Shown one piece after another: positions 16,500 to 26,381 of a DNA stretch of 64,000 bases. Location: the NCBI RefSeq assembly GCF_003116835.1, contig NZ_BFFO01000001.1, positions 1 through 64,000 on the forward strand. The letters run 5' to 3'. The position numbers were made by a program, and so were the translations under genes. Source of the stretch: Lactococcus termiticola. Its GTDB lineage: Bacteria > Bacillota > Bacilli > Lactobacillales > Streptococcaceae. Numbering within the stretch: the first letter of the stretch is position 1; the number at the start of each line of letters is the position of its first letter. A model generated the notes under the pieces. It ran no database searches and had not been told where the DNA came from. It saw only the letters and a list, made by a program, of their open reading frames with translations.

Positions 16500-16967
16500 T
16501 TATCGATTAAACTGCTTCAACTGCCTTGCAATATCCCGGTTCTGCTCCTTACGACGGATGCTTTCCCGCTTGTCATACTCCTTCTTGCCTCTAGCAAGGC
16601 CCATGAGAACCTTGGCAAAGCCATTTTTCAGATAAACCTTGAGGGGAATGAAGGTAACACCGCTTCCTGTAAGCTCTCGCTCAATCTTTTGGATTTCACG
16701 TTGCTTTAGTAAAAGCTTACGAGTCCGCATTTCATCGACATTGAAGATATTGCCCTGTTCAAAAGGAGCAATATGGACATTAGAAAGCCAGACTTCCCCA
16801 TTTCTTACCCGGGCAAAGCCATCTCTGAGCTGGATTCTAGCCTGGCGAACTGACTTGATTTCAGTCCCCGTCAGCACAATGCCAGCCTCAAAGGTCTCAA
16901 AGACCTCATAGTCATGCCTGGCCTTCTTGTTTTGGGCCAGGGGCTTGTCTTCTATATTTTTTTGCAT
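16500..16967 (-). CDS. smpB: SsrA-binding protein
   Basis: The 155-residue protein matches SmpB from end to end: [41 protein letters not shown] and the basic tail [19 protein letters not shown]. It carries tmRNA to stalled ribosomes for trans-translation. No tmRNA gene was recognised nearby. It lies 9 nt after the lipoprotein gene and probably shares its promoter. Confidence 0.97.
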   Translation of the reverse strand: MQKNIEDKPLAQNKKARHDYEVFETFEAGIVLTGTEIKSVRQARIQLRDGFARVRNGEVWLSNVHIAPFEQGNIFNVDEMRTRKLLLKQREIQKIERELTGSGVTFIPLKVYLKNGFAKVLMGLARGKKEYDKRESIRRKEQNRDIARQLKQFNR

Positions 16968-16976
16968 GCTTATCCT

Positions 16977-17612
16977 TTAGTTTGGGGCACCGGTATTATT
17001 TTCTACCACCTGATTATTCGTCTGACTCGCAGTATAAAACTTGCTCATCAAGTCAGCCTTAGACAACTTTTCTTTAAGCGTCCAGTTGATGTTATTCCAA
17101 TCCCCATCAAAGCTTGAGCCAGTACCTGGAGCATACATTTCGATGCTGTCTCCATTAACAAGGACTTTGACGGTGTTTCTTTGTTTGACAAGTGACAGGC
17201 CTGCATAACTATCGCCAGTCTTTTGGCCATTAGTATAAAGGCGGGCACCATTTGGCCCTTCATTGATGATATAAAAGGCTCCTCCTCCTTGATTAAAGAA
17301 GACAAACTGGCCTTCTGGATTTTGCAACCATGCGGCATAGAGTTTTGCTTGAGCTGTTACATCCAATGCGTCAAAACTTAGCTCTGCCTGTTTTTCTGAA
17401 GATGAGCTTGATGATGAGGCTACTGTTGACGAGCTTGATACTGTTTCTGAGCTTGAAGCAACAGGCTTCTGCTCAGCAGTCTTGCTCATGCTTGATGAAC
17501 TCTTTTTAGCTGATGAAGATGAAGCTGCTGATTTATCTGAATGGCCCCCTCCACAAGCGGCAAGTGTGAACATCGTAAGAGTGGCGAGTGAAAGCATTGC
17601 GATTTTTTTCAT
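16977..17612 (-). CDS. Ser-rich lipoprotein (DUF4767-like)
   Basis: The 211-residue product has a lipoprotein signal peptide ending LTMFTLAACGGG (lipobox LAAC). A serine-rich, low-complexity linker follows (about residues 27-75), and then a compact domain starting LDVTAQAKLYAAWLQ with GGGAFYIINEGPNGARLYTNG. That domain resembles the DUF4767/lipoprotein domain seen in Lactobacillales; its role is unknown. It lies outside the cell, attached to the membrane. The gene precedes smpB, with an extended -10 promoter TGC-TATAAT at 17658-17650. Confidence 0.65.
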   Translation of the reverse strand: MKKIAMLSLATLTMFTLAACGGGHSDKSAASSSSAKKSSSSMSKTAEQKPVASSSETVSSSSTVASSSSSSSEKQAELSFDALDVTAQAKLYAAWLQNPEGQFVFFNQGGGAFYIINEGPNGARLYTNGQKTGDSYAGLSLVKQRNTVKVLVNGDSIEMYAPGTGSSFDGDWNNINWTLKEKLSKADLMSKFYTASQTNNQVVENNTGAPN

Positions 17613-17666
17613 TTCTTATCCCTCAATTTCTAAATAGTTCTCTACATATATTATAGCATGATTCAA

Positions 17667-17693
17667 AAAAAGCCGCATCCACTGTGCGACTTT
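17667..17693 (-). terminator. alaS terminator
   Basis: GTCGCA and TGCGGC form a stem with one G-U pair around a 7-nt loop, followed by a T-run on the minus strand. Confidence 0.8.
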
Positions 17694-17698
17694 TTCAT

Positions 17699-20320
17699 TT
17701 ATCCAAGTTTGCTGGCCACATTATCAAGCAATTCCTGGATTCCTCCAGAATTTGAACCACCTGCCATGGCCATGTCTGGCTTACCGCCACCACGACCATC
17801 GATGAATGGAGCGAGTTCTTTAATCAGGTTGCCTGCCTTGATATCAGCAGACTTGCTGGCTACGAGAAGGCTAACCTTTTCGCCAATCTTAGCAACGAGG
17901 ACAAGGACATCTGAGAGCTCTTTTTGCTTCCAGAGGTCAGCAAGGCTCCGGAGGCCGTTGGCATCAGAGACGCTAACCTGGCTGGCAATAAAGCTTGTGC
18001 CTGCTGCTGTCTGCACATTCTTGAAGACTTCTTCAGACTGTGAAGCGGCGAGCTTGGCAGCCATGCTTTCATTTTCCTTTTGAAGGCCTTTGAGCTCTTC
18101 TTGGAGGCTGTTGACCTTGGCCAGGACTTGAGCGGCTTGTGGTGCTTTGACCGCTGTTGCCACTTCATTCAAGACAGCTTCAGAGTCCTTGAAGGCCTCA
18201 TAGGCCTTTTGGCCAGTAACGGCGATGATTCGGCGAACACCTGAGCCAATCCCTTCTTCTTTGACAATTTTGAAGAGGCCAATCTCAGAAGTCGTCGCTG
18301 TGTGGGTACCACCACAGAGCTCGACAGAGTAGTCGCCGATTTTAACAACACGCACGACCTTACCATATTTTTCGCCGAAGAGGGCCATGGCACCCATTGA
18401 TTTCGCGGTTTCGACATCAGTCTCGATGGTTTCGACCGCCAGTGACTGCCAGATGACTTCATTGACTTGACGTTCGATCGCTTCGAGCTCTTCTTTGGTC
18501 ACCTGAGCAAAGTGGGTAAAGTCAAAGCGGAGGAAGTCGACTTCATTGAGGGATCCTGCCTGAAGGGCATGGTCGCCGACGGTATTGTGAAGGGCAGCGT
18601 GAAGCAAGTGAGTCGCCGTGTGGTTCTTGACCACACCGTTGCGACGTTCTTGATCAATTTCAAGCGTGTAGCTGTCACCGACCTTGAGCGTTGACAGGAT
18701 TTCTACAGCATGGAGGTTTTGGCCGTGTGGGGCATGCTGGACGTCAGTGACATTGGCCACGACCTTGCCAGCAGCGTTTTTAATCACGCCATGGTCAGCC
18801 ACCTGGCCACCCATTTCAGCGTAAAATGGTGTTTGGTCAAAGACGAGCTGAGCCTCACCTGTCGCAGTGTCGACCAGTTCATCGCCCTTGACAGCGACGA
18901 GGAGCCTGGCTTCAACTGATTTAGGAGCCTCGTAGAGGAAGCGTGATGCGACCTCAATCGATTGGAGAGTCTCATTTTGAACCCCCATAGAGCCACCTTT
19001 GACAACAGCGGCACGGGCCCGCTCTTGTTGGGCCTTCATTTCAGCCTCAAAGCCAGCGTGGTCAATCTTGAAGCCTTCGTCTTCAGCCAATTCTTCGGTC
19101 AATTCAACCGGGAAGCCGTAGGTATCGTAAAGGCGGAAGATGTCCTTGCCTTCAATGGTCGTCTTACCTTCAGCCTTGAGCTTTTCAAGGAGCTCATCAA
19201 TCAGCTTTTGACCAGCATCAATCGTACGGTTAAAGGTCTCTTCTTCCCGGTCGATGATTTGCATGATAAAGTCTTGCTTTTCAGCGACTTCAGGATAATA
19301 AGATTGCATAATCTTTGCCACAGTTGGGACGAGGCTTGCCAAGAATTTCCCTTGGATACCGAGTTTTTTTCCGTGCATGACCGCCCGACGAAGCAAACGG
19401 CGGAGGACGTAGCCACGGCCTTCGTTACCAGGCAGGGCACCATCGCCAATGGCAAATGAAAGGGAACGGATATGGTCAGCAATGACCTTGAAGCTCATAT
19501 TTTCAGCATCTGGGCTGTAGGTCTTGCCTGAAAGCTTTTCAATTTCACGGATGATAGGGAGGAAGAGGTCGGTATCAAAGTTGGTCTTACCGCCTTGGAT
19601 AATGCAGACCATCCGCTCCAGGCCCATGCCTGTATCAATGTTTTTCTGTGGGAGCTCAGGGTATTCTGAGCGGGGGATGTCAGGATTGGCGTTAAATTGA
19701 GAAAGGACGATGTTCCAAATTTCGATATAACGGTCATTTTCGATGTCTTCAGCCAAAAGCTTGAGGCCAACATGCTCAGGGTCATACTCTTCGCCCCGGT
19801 CAAAGAAGATTTCTGTGTCAGGTCCTGAAGGGCCAGCACCGATTTCCCAGAAATTGTCTTCGATAGGGACCAGGTGACTCGCATCCACACCAACTTCTAC
19901 CCAGCGGTTGAAGGTGTCTTTATCATCTGGATAGTAGGTAATGTAGAGCTTATCAGCAGGGAAGTCAAACCATTCAGGGCTTGTCAGCATTTCCCAGCCG
20001 TAGGCAATGGCTTCTTCACGGAAGTAGTCGCCGATAGAAAAGTTCCCCAGCATCTCAAACATGGTATGGTGGCGGGCGGTCTTACCGACATTTTCAATGT
20101 CATTGGTCCGGATGGCCTTTTGGGCATTGGTCAGGCGGGGATTTTCAGGGATGACCGAGCCGTCAAAATACTTTTTGAGGGTGGCGACACCAGAGTTGAT
20201 CCAGAGCAGGGTCGGGTCATTGACAGGGACCAGGCTCTGCGATGGCTCAATCTTATGGCCTTTAGACTTGAAAAAGTCCAGGAACATTTGTCTTACTTCA
20301 GATGAAGTCATGTTTTTCAT
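17699..20320 (-). CDS. alaS: Alanyl-tRNA synthetase
   Basis: The 873-residue length is normal. The class II catalytic domain starts [17 protein letters not shown] and includes [16 protein letters not shown]. The editing domain has [12 protein letters not shown] (HxxxH) and the zinc site VELCGGTH. The C-Ala domain ends with the [12 protein letters not shown] pattern. AAAGGAG precedes the ATG by 11 nt; a second ATG three codons later is possible. A T-box leader lies directly upstream, so uncharged tRNA-Ala should relieve termination. Confidence 0.97.
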   Translation of the reverse strand: MKNMTSSEVRQMFLDFFKSKGHKIEPSQSLVPVNDPTLLWINSGVATLKKYFDGSVIPENPRLTNAQKAIRTNDIENVGKTARHHTMFEMLGNFSIGDYFREEAIAYGWEMLTSPEWFDFPADKLYITYYPDDKDTFNRWVEVGVDASHLVPIEDNFWEIGAGPSGPDTEIFFDRGEEYDPEHVGLKLLAEDIENDRYIEIWNIVLSQFNANPDIPRSEYPELPQKNIDTGMGLERMVCIIQGGKTNFDTDLFLPIIREIEKLSGKTYSPDAENMSFKVIADHIRSLSFAIGDGALPGNEGRGYVLRRLLRRAVMHGKKLGIQGKFLASLVPTVAKIMQSYYPEVAEKQDFIMQIIDREEETFNRTIDAGQKLIDELLEKLKAEGKTTIEGKDIFRLYDTYGFPVELTEELAEDEGFKIDHAGFEAEMKAQQERARAAVVKGGSMGVQNETLQSIEVASRFLYEAPKSVEARLLVAVKGDELVDTATGEAQLVFDQTPFYAEMGGQVADHGVIKNAAGKVVANVTDVQHAPHGQNLHAVEILSTLKVGDSYTLEIDQERRNGVVKNHTATHLLHAALHNTVGDHALQAGSLNEVDFLRFDFTHFAQVTKEELEAIERQVNEVIWQSLAVETIETDVETAKSMGAMALFGEKYGKVVRVVKIGDYSVELCGGTHTATTSEIGLFKIVKEEGIGSGVRRIIAVTGQKAYEAFKDSEAVLNEVATAVKAPQAAQVLAKVNSLQEELKGLQKENESMAAKLAASQSEEVFKNVQTAAGTSFIASQVSVSDANGLRSLADLWKQKELSDVLVLVAKIGEKVSLLVASKSADIKAGNLIKELAPFIDGRGGGKPDMAMAGGSNSGGIQELLDNVASKLG

Positions 20321-20365
20321 AGGGTAATTCTCTCCTTTTATTGCCTATATTTTATCATATTCTTA

Positions 20366-20542
20366 TAAAAAAAGAAAAAACGCCCGTAAACAGGGGCACG
20401 CCGTCACGTGGTACCAGCCCCTTTTACGAGGAAGTTTTTTCTTCTCGTTTCTCATCTTGCCTTGATAGGGCGGAGGCACCGCCTTATAATACGCACATTT
20501 AAGCTATCGGCTCGCAGTCCCGCCGACTCTCTTGGAGCTTAA
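20366..20542 (-). ncRNA. T-box riboswitch of alaS (tRNA-Ala)
   Basis: On the minus strand, upstream of alaS, a structured leader ends in the T-box-like element GGGCTGGTACCACG (consensus GGGTGGNACCGCG). It is followed by a terminator stem GTGCCC/GGGCGT and six T. The UGGU of the element would pair with the 3' end of a tRNA whose discriminator base is A, which suits tRNA-Ala. Stem-like elements TCGGC/GCCGA and GGCGG/CCGCC lie upstream. The leader begins right after the prsA stop with no obvious promoter of its own, so it may act on read-through from prsA. Confidence 0.75.
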
Positions 20543-21460
20543 TTATTTAGAGGTTGAAGATGAAGACGAAGTTCCTGTGTAGTTAGAGAAAATGTTTTGG
20601 AAGGCTTGGTCTTTCACCGTCACATTGTATTGCTTGAGGTATTTGCCAATCACTGACATCGTATAGCTGCTGTCAGCAAGCTTTTGTGTTTGGATGATAT
20701 TTTCAAGTTCTTTCTTGTACTTGTTCATATCTTTACCTTTTTCTGAAGTCTTAATCATTTTTACAACATAGTATTCAGAAGCACCTGTTGAGGTGTTTGT
20801 TGCTGTAATCACGTCAGACATTTTTCCATTTGCAAGGCTGAAGGTCTTAGCCAACACCTCTGCTGGAACCTTATCAGTACCTGAGTCAAAGGTCATTTTA
20901 GACTTAGCATTATCAGAATCAAACTTAGAGGCATTCGCTTTATTCGCATCAATGGCCTTTTGGGCATCATCCTTGCTGGTCTTGCTCAAGACAATCGCTT
21001 CAACTTCTGGATGATAAGTAGCCCAAACTGACTTCAGGTTAGCATCGGTATATTGTGTCTTTTTAATATCATCTTTAATAGCGGCCTGTGCAAGAAGTTG
21101 AGTCTTTTCAAAGTCTTTGAAGTTCTCGGTTGTCAGATTTGATTGTTGCAAGACTGAAGCAAATTGATCGCCATATTGCTTTTTATATTTATCAACTTCA
21201 GCTTGAACCGTTTTATCTGTTACTTCTTTTCCAAATTCTTTTTCAAAAATCTTAGTAAAAGTGAGGTTAGTCAAAACTTGTTGGCTAGTTTGTGCTGGGA
21301 ATTCTTTTGCTTCATTGTAGAAGTCTGTTACAGTGATGGTATCCCCTTTGAGCGTCACGATGTCTTTGTTAGCACTGTTTGATGAACATGCTGAAAGCCC
21401 ACCAAGTGAGATGACAGCTGCGGCTGTAGCAAGTGCGATTGTAAGTTTTTTATTTTTCAA
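20543..21460 (-). CDS. prsA: Foldase lipoprotein PrsA/PmpA type
   Basis: The 305-residue lipoprotein has the lipobox LGGLSACSSN. Its N- and C-terminal helical parts resemble PrsA/PrtM foldases (DFYNEAKEFP, FTKIFEKEFGKEV, KYKKELENIIQTQKLAD). The central parvulin domain is the weakly conserved type found in lactococcal PmpA, so isomerase activity is uncertain. It helps fold secreted proteins at the outer face of the membrane. It uses a TTG start after AAGGAGG. The order pepF, methyltransferase, prsA, alaS is conserved in streptococci and lactococci. Confidence 0.9.
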   Translation of the reverse strand: MKNKKLTIALATAAAVISLGGLSACSSNSANKDIVTLKGDTITVTDFYNEAKEFPAQTSQQVLTNLTFTKIFEKEFGKEVTDKTVQAEVDKYKKQYGDQFASVLQQSNLTTENFKDFEKTQLLAQAAIKDDIKKTQYTDANLKSVWATYHPEVEAIVLSKTSKDDAQKAIDANKANASKFDSDNAKSKMTFDSGTDKVPAEVLAKTFSLANGKMSDVITATNTSTGASEYYVVKMIKTSEKGKDMNKYKKELENIIQTQKLADSSYTMSVIGKYLKQYNVTVKDQAFQNIFSNYTGTSSSSSTSK

Positions 21461-21490
21461 AATAGCCTCCTTCTTAAATTGACTAATATT

Positions 21491-21528
21491 ATTATAGCAT
21501 AATCGCTTCTATTTCCCATAGCGCTATG
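21491..21528 (-). promoter_or_regulatory. prsA promoter with perfect palindrome
   Basis: On the minus strand TATAAT (21496-21491) is preceded by TGC (extended -10). The region where a -35 box would lie holds the perfect 12-bp palindrome CATAGCGCTATG (21517-21528), a possible operator. Confidence 0.5.
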
Positions 21529-21642
21529 CAAACTGTTGCTAAAGCCCCTGAGGATGCAATACTAGCAAGGCTTGCATTGAATGCATCAGTTCCTAAAACG
21601 CTCCAATCAGAACGCATATTAGTCATTATAACAGGCCAAACT

Positions 21643-22338
21643 CTACTCGACCTTATCTGCCTTCTTAATCATCAAAAGGCCATCGCCAAGTGGCAGGAGG
21701 CTGGTCTGCAGGTCAGCCCGCTCAAAGACCTCGTCAAAGAGCCGTCTGAGGCCACGTTCAAGTGCCCGCTGGCCCCGCTTGATTTCCATGATTGGAATCA
21801 GGATTTCGCCCGCCTGGAAGACATCATCCATCAGGATGACCCCATTGTCTGAGAGGATTTCCAGGGCTCTTGGTAAAAACTCCACATATTTGGACTTGGC
21901 CGAGTCCATAAAGACCAGGTCAAAAGGCCCTTCAACCTTGTCCAACAAATCCGCCGCATCGCCCTCTAATAATTGAATCTGATGCCGCTTGTCGTACTTG
22001 CCCAGAAATTCCTTGGCCAGGGCAATCATCTCAGGATTCCGGTCAATGGTCACGATTTCGGCCTCAGGCCTGGCATCTGCCATCATCAGGCTTGAAAAGC
22101 CAATGGCCGTCCCGATTTCAAGGATACGGTCTGCCTGCATCAGCGGCAAAAGCATCTGAAAATAAAGGACGGTCTCATGGGGAATAATCGGGATGTTATG
22201 CTCTTTGGCGAAGGCTTCGAGCTCGGCCAAGTCACCTGTCAACTGCTTCTGCCTTGTCCGCATAAAATCAACGATTTCCTCCTTGACCACCGGCCGGTGC
22301 ATCATAGGATTACTTGTTTTTGTATAGGTATTAACCAC
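21643..22338 (-). CDS. SAM-dependent O-methyltransferase (TrmR/YrrM type)
   Basis: The 231-residue protein has the class I methyltransferase fold, with motif [15 protein letters not shown], acidic [11 protein letters not shown], and [14 protein letters not shown] plus [13 protein letters not shown] for the metal-binding Asp pair. It belongs to the cation-dependent O-methyltransferase family that includes Bacillus TrmR, a tRNA wobble-uridine modifier. It starts with GTG and overlaps the pepF stop by 8 nt. This gene order is conserved in streptococci. Confidence 0.88.
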   Translation of the reverse strand: MVNTYTKTSNPMMHRPVVKEEIVDFMRTRQKQLTGDLAELEAFAKEHNIPIIPHETVLYFQMLLPLMQADRILEIGTAIGFSSLMMADARPEAEIVTIDRNPEMIALAKEFLGKYDKRHQIQLLEGDAADLLDKVEGPFDLVFMDSAKSKYVEFLPRALEILSDNGVILMDDVFQAGEILIPIMEIKRGQRALERGLRRLFDEVFERADLQTSLLPLGDGLLMIKKADKVE

Positions 22339-24148
22339 GCCCGTAGACTCCTTTCTTTACCAGGGCTTCAAAGCGGTCCAAGCGCTTTTCAAAGAGCTCA
22401 AAGGCAGACTCTAAATAGCTAGATGAGGTCATATCGACGCCAGCTGCTGCCATGACTTCCAGAGGATAGGCCGACGAGCCTGCCTTGAGGTAGGCCAGAT
22501 AGGCCTCGAGGTCTGTGGCATCTCCGTAGAGGAGTTTCTCAGCCAGTGCTGTGGCTGCCGCAAAGCCTGTCGCATATTGGAAGACATAAAAATTATAGTA
22601 GAAATGCGGGATTCTCGCCCATTCATACTGGATTTCTGGGTTATCGCTCGCTGAAAGGCCATAGTACTTTTCATTGAGCTTGGCATAGGCCTGGTTCATA
22701 AAGTCACTGGTAAGGACTTCGCCCTCCCAGTCAGCCTCATGGATGATTTGCTCAAACTCTGCAAATTGTGTCTGTCGGTAGACCGTCCCTCTGAAGCTGT
22801 CCAGCCAGTGGTTGAGCAGGGCAAATTCCTTGTCCTCATCGCCCTCTGCCCTTGCTTCTGCCAGCAATTTTTCCGTCAATAAATTTTCATTGGTCGTCGA
22901 GGCAATCTCAGCCAAAAAAATCGGGTAATCGCCATAGACATAGGGCTGGCTCTCCCGGCTATAGGCCGAATGCATGGAATGGCCCATCTCATGGACCAGC
23001 GTAAAGAGGTCGTCCAAGGTCTCCTGCCAGTTAAGCAGGATAAAGGCATTGGTATCATAGCTCCCGCCAGAGTAGGCTCCAGAGCGTTTACCGGCATTTT
23101 CTTCGACGTCAATCCAGCGGTCAGCAAAGGCCCGTTTGACCTTGGCCAGATAGTCTTCGCCCAGCTGAGCCAGGACTTCCTCGGCCTTTTCGACCCCCTC
23201 TTGATAGTTAAATTTATAGTCTGTTTCCGTTAATGGAACATAGATGTCATACATCCTGAGGTCATCCAGGCCTAAAATCTCTTTTCTCAGGCCAATATAG
23301 CGATGAAGGAGGCCCAGCTTGTCATTGACGACCTCCAGTAAGACATCATAGACCTGCTCGGGGATGAAATTACCAGACAGAGAAGCTCTTCTTGCCGAGC
23401 TATAATGCCGGGACTTAGCCTTGAAATTTTGGACTTTGACATTTCCTTCAAGGGTCTTGGCATAGGTGTGCTGATACTGTTGATAGTTGGAGTAGAGGGC
23501 CTCGTAGGCCTGCTTGCGGACCTTCCTGTCCTTGCTCTCCATCAGTGAAATATAGTTGCCATGGCTCAGCTGGAGCTTTTCTCCTGCCTCATTTTCCACT
23601 TCTGGAAGTTTAATGTCGGCATTGTCAAAAACTTCAAAAGTGCTTGAAGACTGCTCAAAAATCTCGCTGGCAGTAGCCAGAAGCTCTTCTTCTTTTTGGC
23701 TCAGGACATGGGCCTTCTTGGTAAAAAGCCGTTCAAAGTAGTGTTCATAGAGCTTTAAGCCGGTTTCATCCGTCAGGAAGTCCTCAAAAAGCCCATCTGG
23801 AAAGGCCAGGAGCTCTGGCTCAAAATAGGCCGTCGCTGTGGCAAAGTCAGCATAGAGGCTGGTCGCCTTGGACTGGTACTCCTGGTATTTGGCAAGGCGG
23901 GTGTCTTCGTCGTTTTTCATTGAGGCGTAGACATAGATTTTCTCAATTTCCTGTGAGAGCTCCATTTCAAGCTCTGTGGCAGAAAGGAGCATAGACCCAG
24001 ACTCTGACAGTCTTCCTTGAAAGGCCTGAAGTTCTGGCAGGCGTTTTTTTACAGCTTCTAAGGCCGCCTCAAAATCCTGGTCCTCTTTAAAAATACTGGT
24101 CAAATCCCATTTTAAGCTCTCGTCAATTTCAGCTCTGGCCTTTGGCAT
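22331..24148 (-). CDS. pepF: Oligoendopeptidase F
   Basis: The 605-residue cytosolic zinc metallopeptidase (M3 family) has the catalytic site [15 protein letters not shown] (HExxH) and the downstream glutamate region [13 protein letters not shown]. The length equals lactococcal PepF. It hydrolyses oligopeptides of about 7-17 residues and takes part in protein turnover. The ATG at 24148 has GAGG upstream and lies beside the coiA stop, so translation is coupled. It forms an operon with coiA upstream and the methyltransferase downstream. Confidence 0.96.
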   Translation of the reverse strand: MPKARAEIDESLKWDLTSIFKEDQDFEAALEAVKKRLPELQAFQGRLSESGSMLLSATELEMELSQEIEKIYVYASMKNDEDTRLAKYQEYQSKATSLYADFATATAYFEPELLAFPDGLFEDFLTDETGLKLYEHYFERLFTKKAHVLSQKEEELLATASEIFEQSSSTFEVFDNADIKLPEVENEAGEKLQLSHGNYISLMESKDRKVRKQAYEALYSNYQQYQHTYAKTLEGNVKVQNFKAKSRHYSSARRASLSGNFIPEQVYDVLLEVVNDKLGLLHRYIGLRKEILGLDDLRMYDIYVPLTETDYKFNYQEGVEKAEEVLAQLGEDYLAKVKRAFADRWIDVEENAGKRSGAYSGGSYDTNAFILLNWQETLDDLFTLVHEMGHSMHSAYSRESQPYVYGDYPIFLAEIASTTNENLLTEKLLAEARAEGDEDKEFALLNHWLDSFRGTVYRQTQFAEFEQIIHEADWEGEVLTSDFMNQAYAKLNEKYYGLSASDNPEIQYEWARIPHFYYNFYVFQYATGFAAATALAEKLLYGDATDLEAYLAYLKAGSSAYPLEVMAAAGVDMTSSSYLESAFELFEKRLDRFEALVKKGVYGRG

Positions 24149-24150
24149 CA

Positions 24151-25128
24151 CTAGTCCTCTTCTCTCTTTAATTTCCTATTAATTATAGCATAGTAAGCCG
24201 GAGGGTAAAGAAAGTCGGCCTTTTCTTGATGAAAAAACTGGCTGAAATTTTCATAATAAGCTGTCAAGTCCTGCTCTAGCTGGATAAATTCCCTGCGCTC
24301 AGCTCCAGCGTCGAGTGCTAACAAATTGAGGCCTGGCGGGGCTAGGTAAGCTCTTGAAAAATCCTGCTCGAGGAGGTGCTTGCCCTGCAGGTAGTAGGCT
24401 TCTTGCAGCTCCATCCAGGCCTTCGAGCGATAATAAAGGGCCCTTTCCAGATAGGCCTTCTGGTCGCTTATTTCCGGAATTGGAAGTTTCTGCAACTTCT
24501 GCCTAATATAAGGAATTCTCAAGACTTCCAAAAAGTCCCGACTGCCAAAGGAAAATTCCTCTGTCAAATGATAAAGGCGACCTTGCAAATCCTGATAAAT
24601 CAGTGATTTCAGCCTCAGACAGGCCCTCGCCAGGTCCAGCTCCCAGCAGTAAAATCCACGTTGCTCTGAAAAATAAAGAAACTGCTCCTGAAGCCGGCTC
24701 AACCTGTCTTTCAGCCAAAGTCGCTCGCCTAGAAGCCAGACAACAGGAATCTCCGCCTCTCTATAGTGGAGGGTCCGCTCTCTGAGACGGCTGATAGAAA
24801 GGCTAGAACACTGGATTTCAATCGCTATTCGCTCTCCAATCAAGAGGTCAGCAGTCTGCTGAATTTCAGGCAGGTAAACCTCGAGTTCACTATCAGCTAC
24901 CCAGTCGTAGAGGGCCAACTTGAGTCCCAAATGCTCCGGCCCTTCAGCTTCCGCCGTCCCTTCACAGTGCTCAGTCAGGGAGCGATGGGCAAAGTGTGCC
25001 TGCTTAATCAAGCCCTGCTTTAAGATGAGCTCCTGCTTGCAGGCTGGACAAAAGAAGCTAGTCCTTCCATCCAGCAGACCCTCTAAAATATTGATTCTCC
25101 TACCATTTTTATCAATCGCAATAAACAT
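24151..25128 (-). CDS. coiA: Competence protein CoiA
   Basis: The 325-residue product starts [17 protein letters not shown]. It has [15 protein letters not shown], then KQAHFAHRS, and the nuclease-like domain [25 protein letters not shown] with D/E-x-Q residues typical of CoiA. In streptococci it promotes recombination of taken-up DNA during competence. A T-rich run followed by TGCGGATA, similar to the ComX box TACGAATA at six of eight positions, lies just before the ATG. That would give an almost leaderless message; the match is weak. Confidence 0.9.
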   Translation of the reverse strand: MFIAIDKNGRRINILEGLLDGRTSFFCPACKQELILKQGLIKQAHFAHRSLTEHCEGTAEAEGPEHLGLKLALYDWVADSELEVYLPEIQQTADLLIGERIAIEIQCSSLSISRLRERTLHYREAEIPVVWLLGERLWLKDRLSRLQEQFLYFSEQRGFYCWELDLARACLRLKSLIYQDLQGRLYHLTEEFSFGSRDFLEVLRIPYIRQKLQKLPIPEISDQKAYLERALYYRSKAWMELQEAYYLQGKHLLEQDFSRAYLAPPGLNLLALDAGAERREFIQLEQDLTAYYENFSQFFHQEKADFLYPPAYYAIINRKLKREED

Positions 25129-25138
25129 AAGCCTTATC

Positions 25139-25165
25139 CGCAAAAAAAGCCCCGTTGTCAAACTG
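25139..25165 (-). terminator. Terminator of the YdcF-like gene
   Basis: GTCC-A-GTT and AAC-G-GGGC pair around TGAC, followed by seven T on the minus strand. The T-run also forms the start of the coiA promoter region. Confidence 0.6.
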
Positions 25166-25172
25166 GACTTTT

Positions 25173-26270
25173 TTATTTTACAGTCTTGTGTTGCATGATA
25201 AAGACAATGATTGAAAAGAGGAGGAGGAAGCCGACAATCAAGCCGATGATAATCAGATGCTTCTTTCGATAATAATTTAAGACAGCAATAAACTCACGGA
25301 TAAAGGCCGGGACCCGGTAATAAATAGCCGTCTTGCCACCAGGCCCACCCTGGGCATCGAGGCCGAGCCTAGCTGCAAAGAGGGCGGCTCGGAAGACATG
25401 GTAGTCAGACGAGAAGAACATGAAACGGCGGGCTTCCTTGGCTTCTTCTTTGGCCTCAATCAGCTGAGATGAATAGACCAGGTTTTCGTAGGTCGTCGTC
25501 GACTGGTCTTCTAGGAGAATCCGTTCACTAGGAAAGCCGAGCTCATCAATAGCGTAAGAGCGCATGGCTTCGGCTTCAGAGAGATTCTCATCTGAGCCCT
25601 TACCACCAGACATGATAATCATGGTCGAGTCGCCTGCAACATTGACAGCGGCCTTGATCCGATTGGCAAGGAGGCGACCGACAGTCTGGCCGTTAATCAG
25701 GCCCGCCCCGTGGACTACGAAGTACTGGGCCCTTGTCTTTCTCATCCGCCGGCCGTAGACCCAGCTTGAGAGAAAGAAGACCAGAAACTGCCAGCCCATA
25801 TAAACAGCCAGAATCGGATAGGTCCAGGCCAGGATTTGCAACCAGAGAAAGTTCTGGGAAAGGTGCTGGACAGAGATATAGCTGATGTCGACAATCATAA
25901 AAAGCAACATCAAAATCGGCAAAATAAAATTAGCTAAATTCTTAGATTCCCGTCGCCACATCCGGATGCTCAAGACGATAATAGCAATCGGAATCGCAAT
26001 GCTCAGTAAGAAGGTGATCAGACTGATAAGGGCGACCTCGAGGGCTAAAATCAGACCTCCCAGGCGTTCATTGCCCAGAAAAATAAAGATGATGGTCATG
26101 GCAATGCCGTTGATGGCAAAAAAGGCAGACGCCAGCCAGAGGGCTGTCAAACGGCCCAGGCGAAGCGTCCTAATGTCTTTGAGGCGATGAGACTGCCAGA
26201 AGAAAAGGACCGTAAGGAGGATAAAGAAGAAGGTTAAGCCGAGGGCGACCGTTAAAATTTCTGTGTTCAT
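25173..26270 (-). CDS. YdcF/SanA-like membrane protein (DUF218)
   Basis: The 365-residue protein has five or six N-terminal membrane helices (about residues 1-165). A DUF218 domain follows: QYFVVHGAGLINGQTVGRLL, STMIIMSGGKGSDENLSEAEAM, SERILLEDQSTTTYENLVYS and FFSSDYHVFRAALFA. A last helix lies near the C-terminus. DUF218 proteins (SanA, ElyC, YdcF) affect cell-envelope integrity in other bacteria, but the reaction is unknown. It is a single gene ending at a terminator before coiA. Confidence 0.85.
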   Translation of the reverse strand: MNTEILTVALGLTFFFILLTVLFFWQSHRLKDIRTLRLGRLTALWLASAFFAINGIAMTIIFIFLGNERLGGLILALEVALISLITFLLSIAIPIAIIVLSIRMWRRESKNLANFILPILMLLFMIVDISYISVQHLSQNFLWLQILAWTYPILAVYMGWQFLVFFLSSWVYGRRMRKTRAQYFVVHGAGLINGQTVGRLLANRIKAAVNVAGDSTMIIMSGGKGSDENLSEAEAMRSYAIDELGFPSERILLEDQSTTTYENLVYSSQLIEAKEEAKEARRFMFFSSDYHVFRAALFAARLGLDAQGGPGGKTAIYYRVPAFIREFIAVLNYYRKKHLIIIGLIVGFLLLFSIIVFIMQHKTVK

Positions 26271-26334
26271 AGCCTTATTTTAACATTTTGAAGGGAAAAA
26301 ATCAGCCTTGTTCGCAGGCCTTAGAAAACAAAAA

Positions 26335-26352
26335 ACGGGAGCCTAAGCCCTC
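26335..26352 (-). terminator. Terminator of the purine permease gene
   Basis: CGAGGGC and GCTCCCG form a stem with one mismatch around TTAG, followed by six T on the minus strand. Confidence 0.65.
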
Positions 26353-26381
26353 GATTCTTTGATTGTCTTAATCTTTTATCC

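Noticed and set aside
18467-20327. Several long plus-strand frames opposite alaS
   Set aside because: They are antisense to a fully conserved alaS and have no family features or ribosome sites.
25128-25139. ComX box before coiA
   Set aside because: TGCGGATA matches TACGAATA at only six of eight positions and sits so close to the ATG that it would leave no leader. Mentioned in the gene entry but not called as a site.
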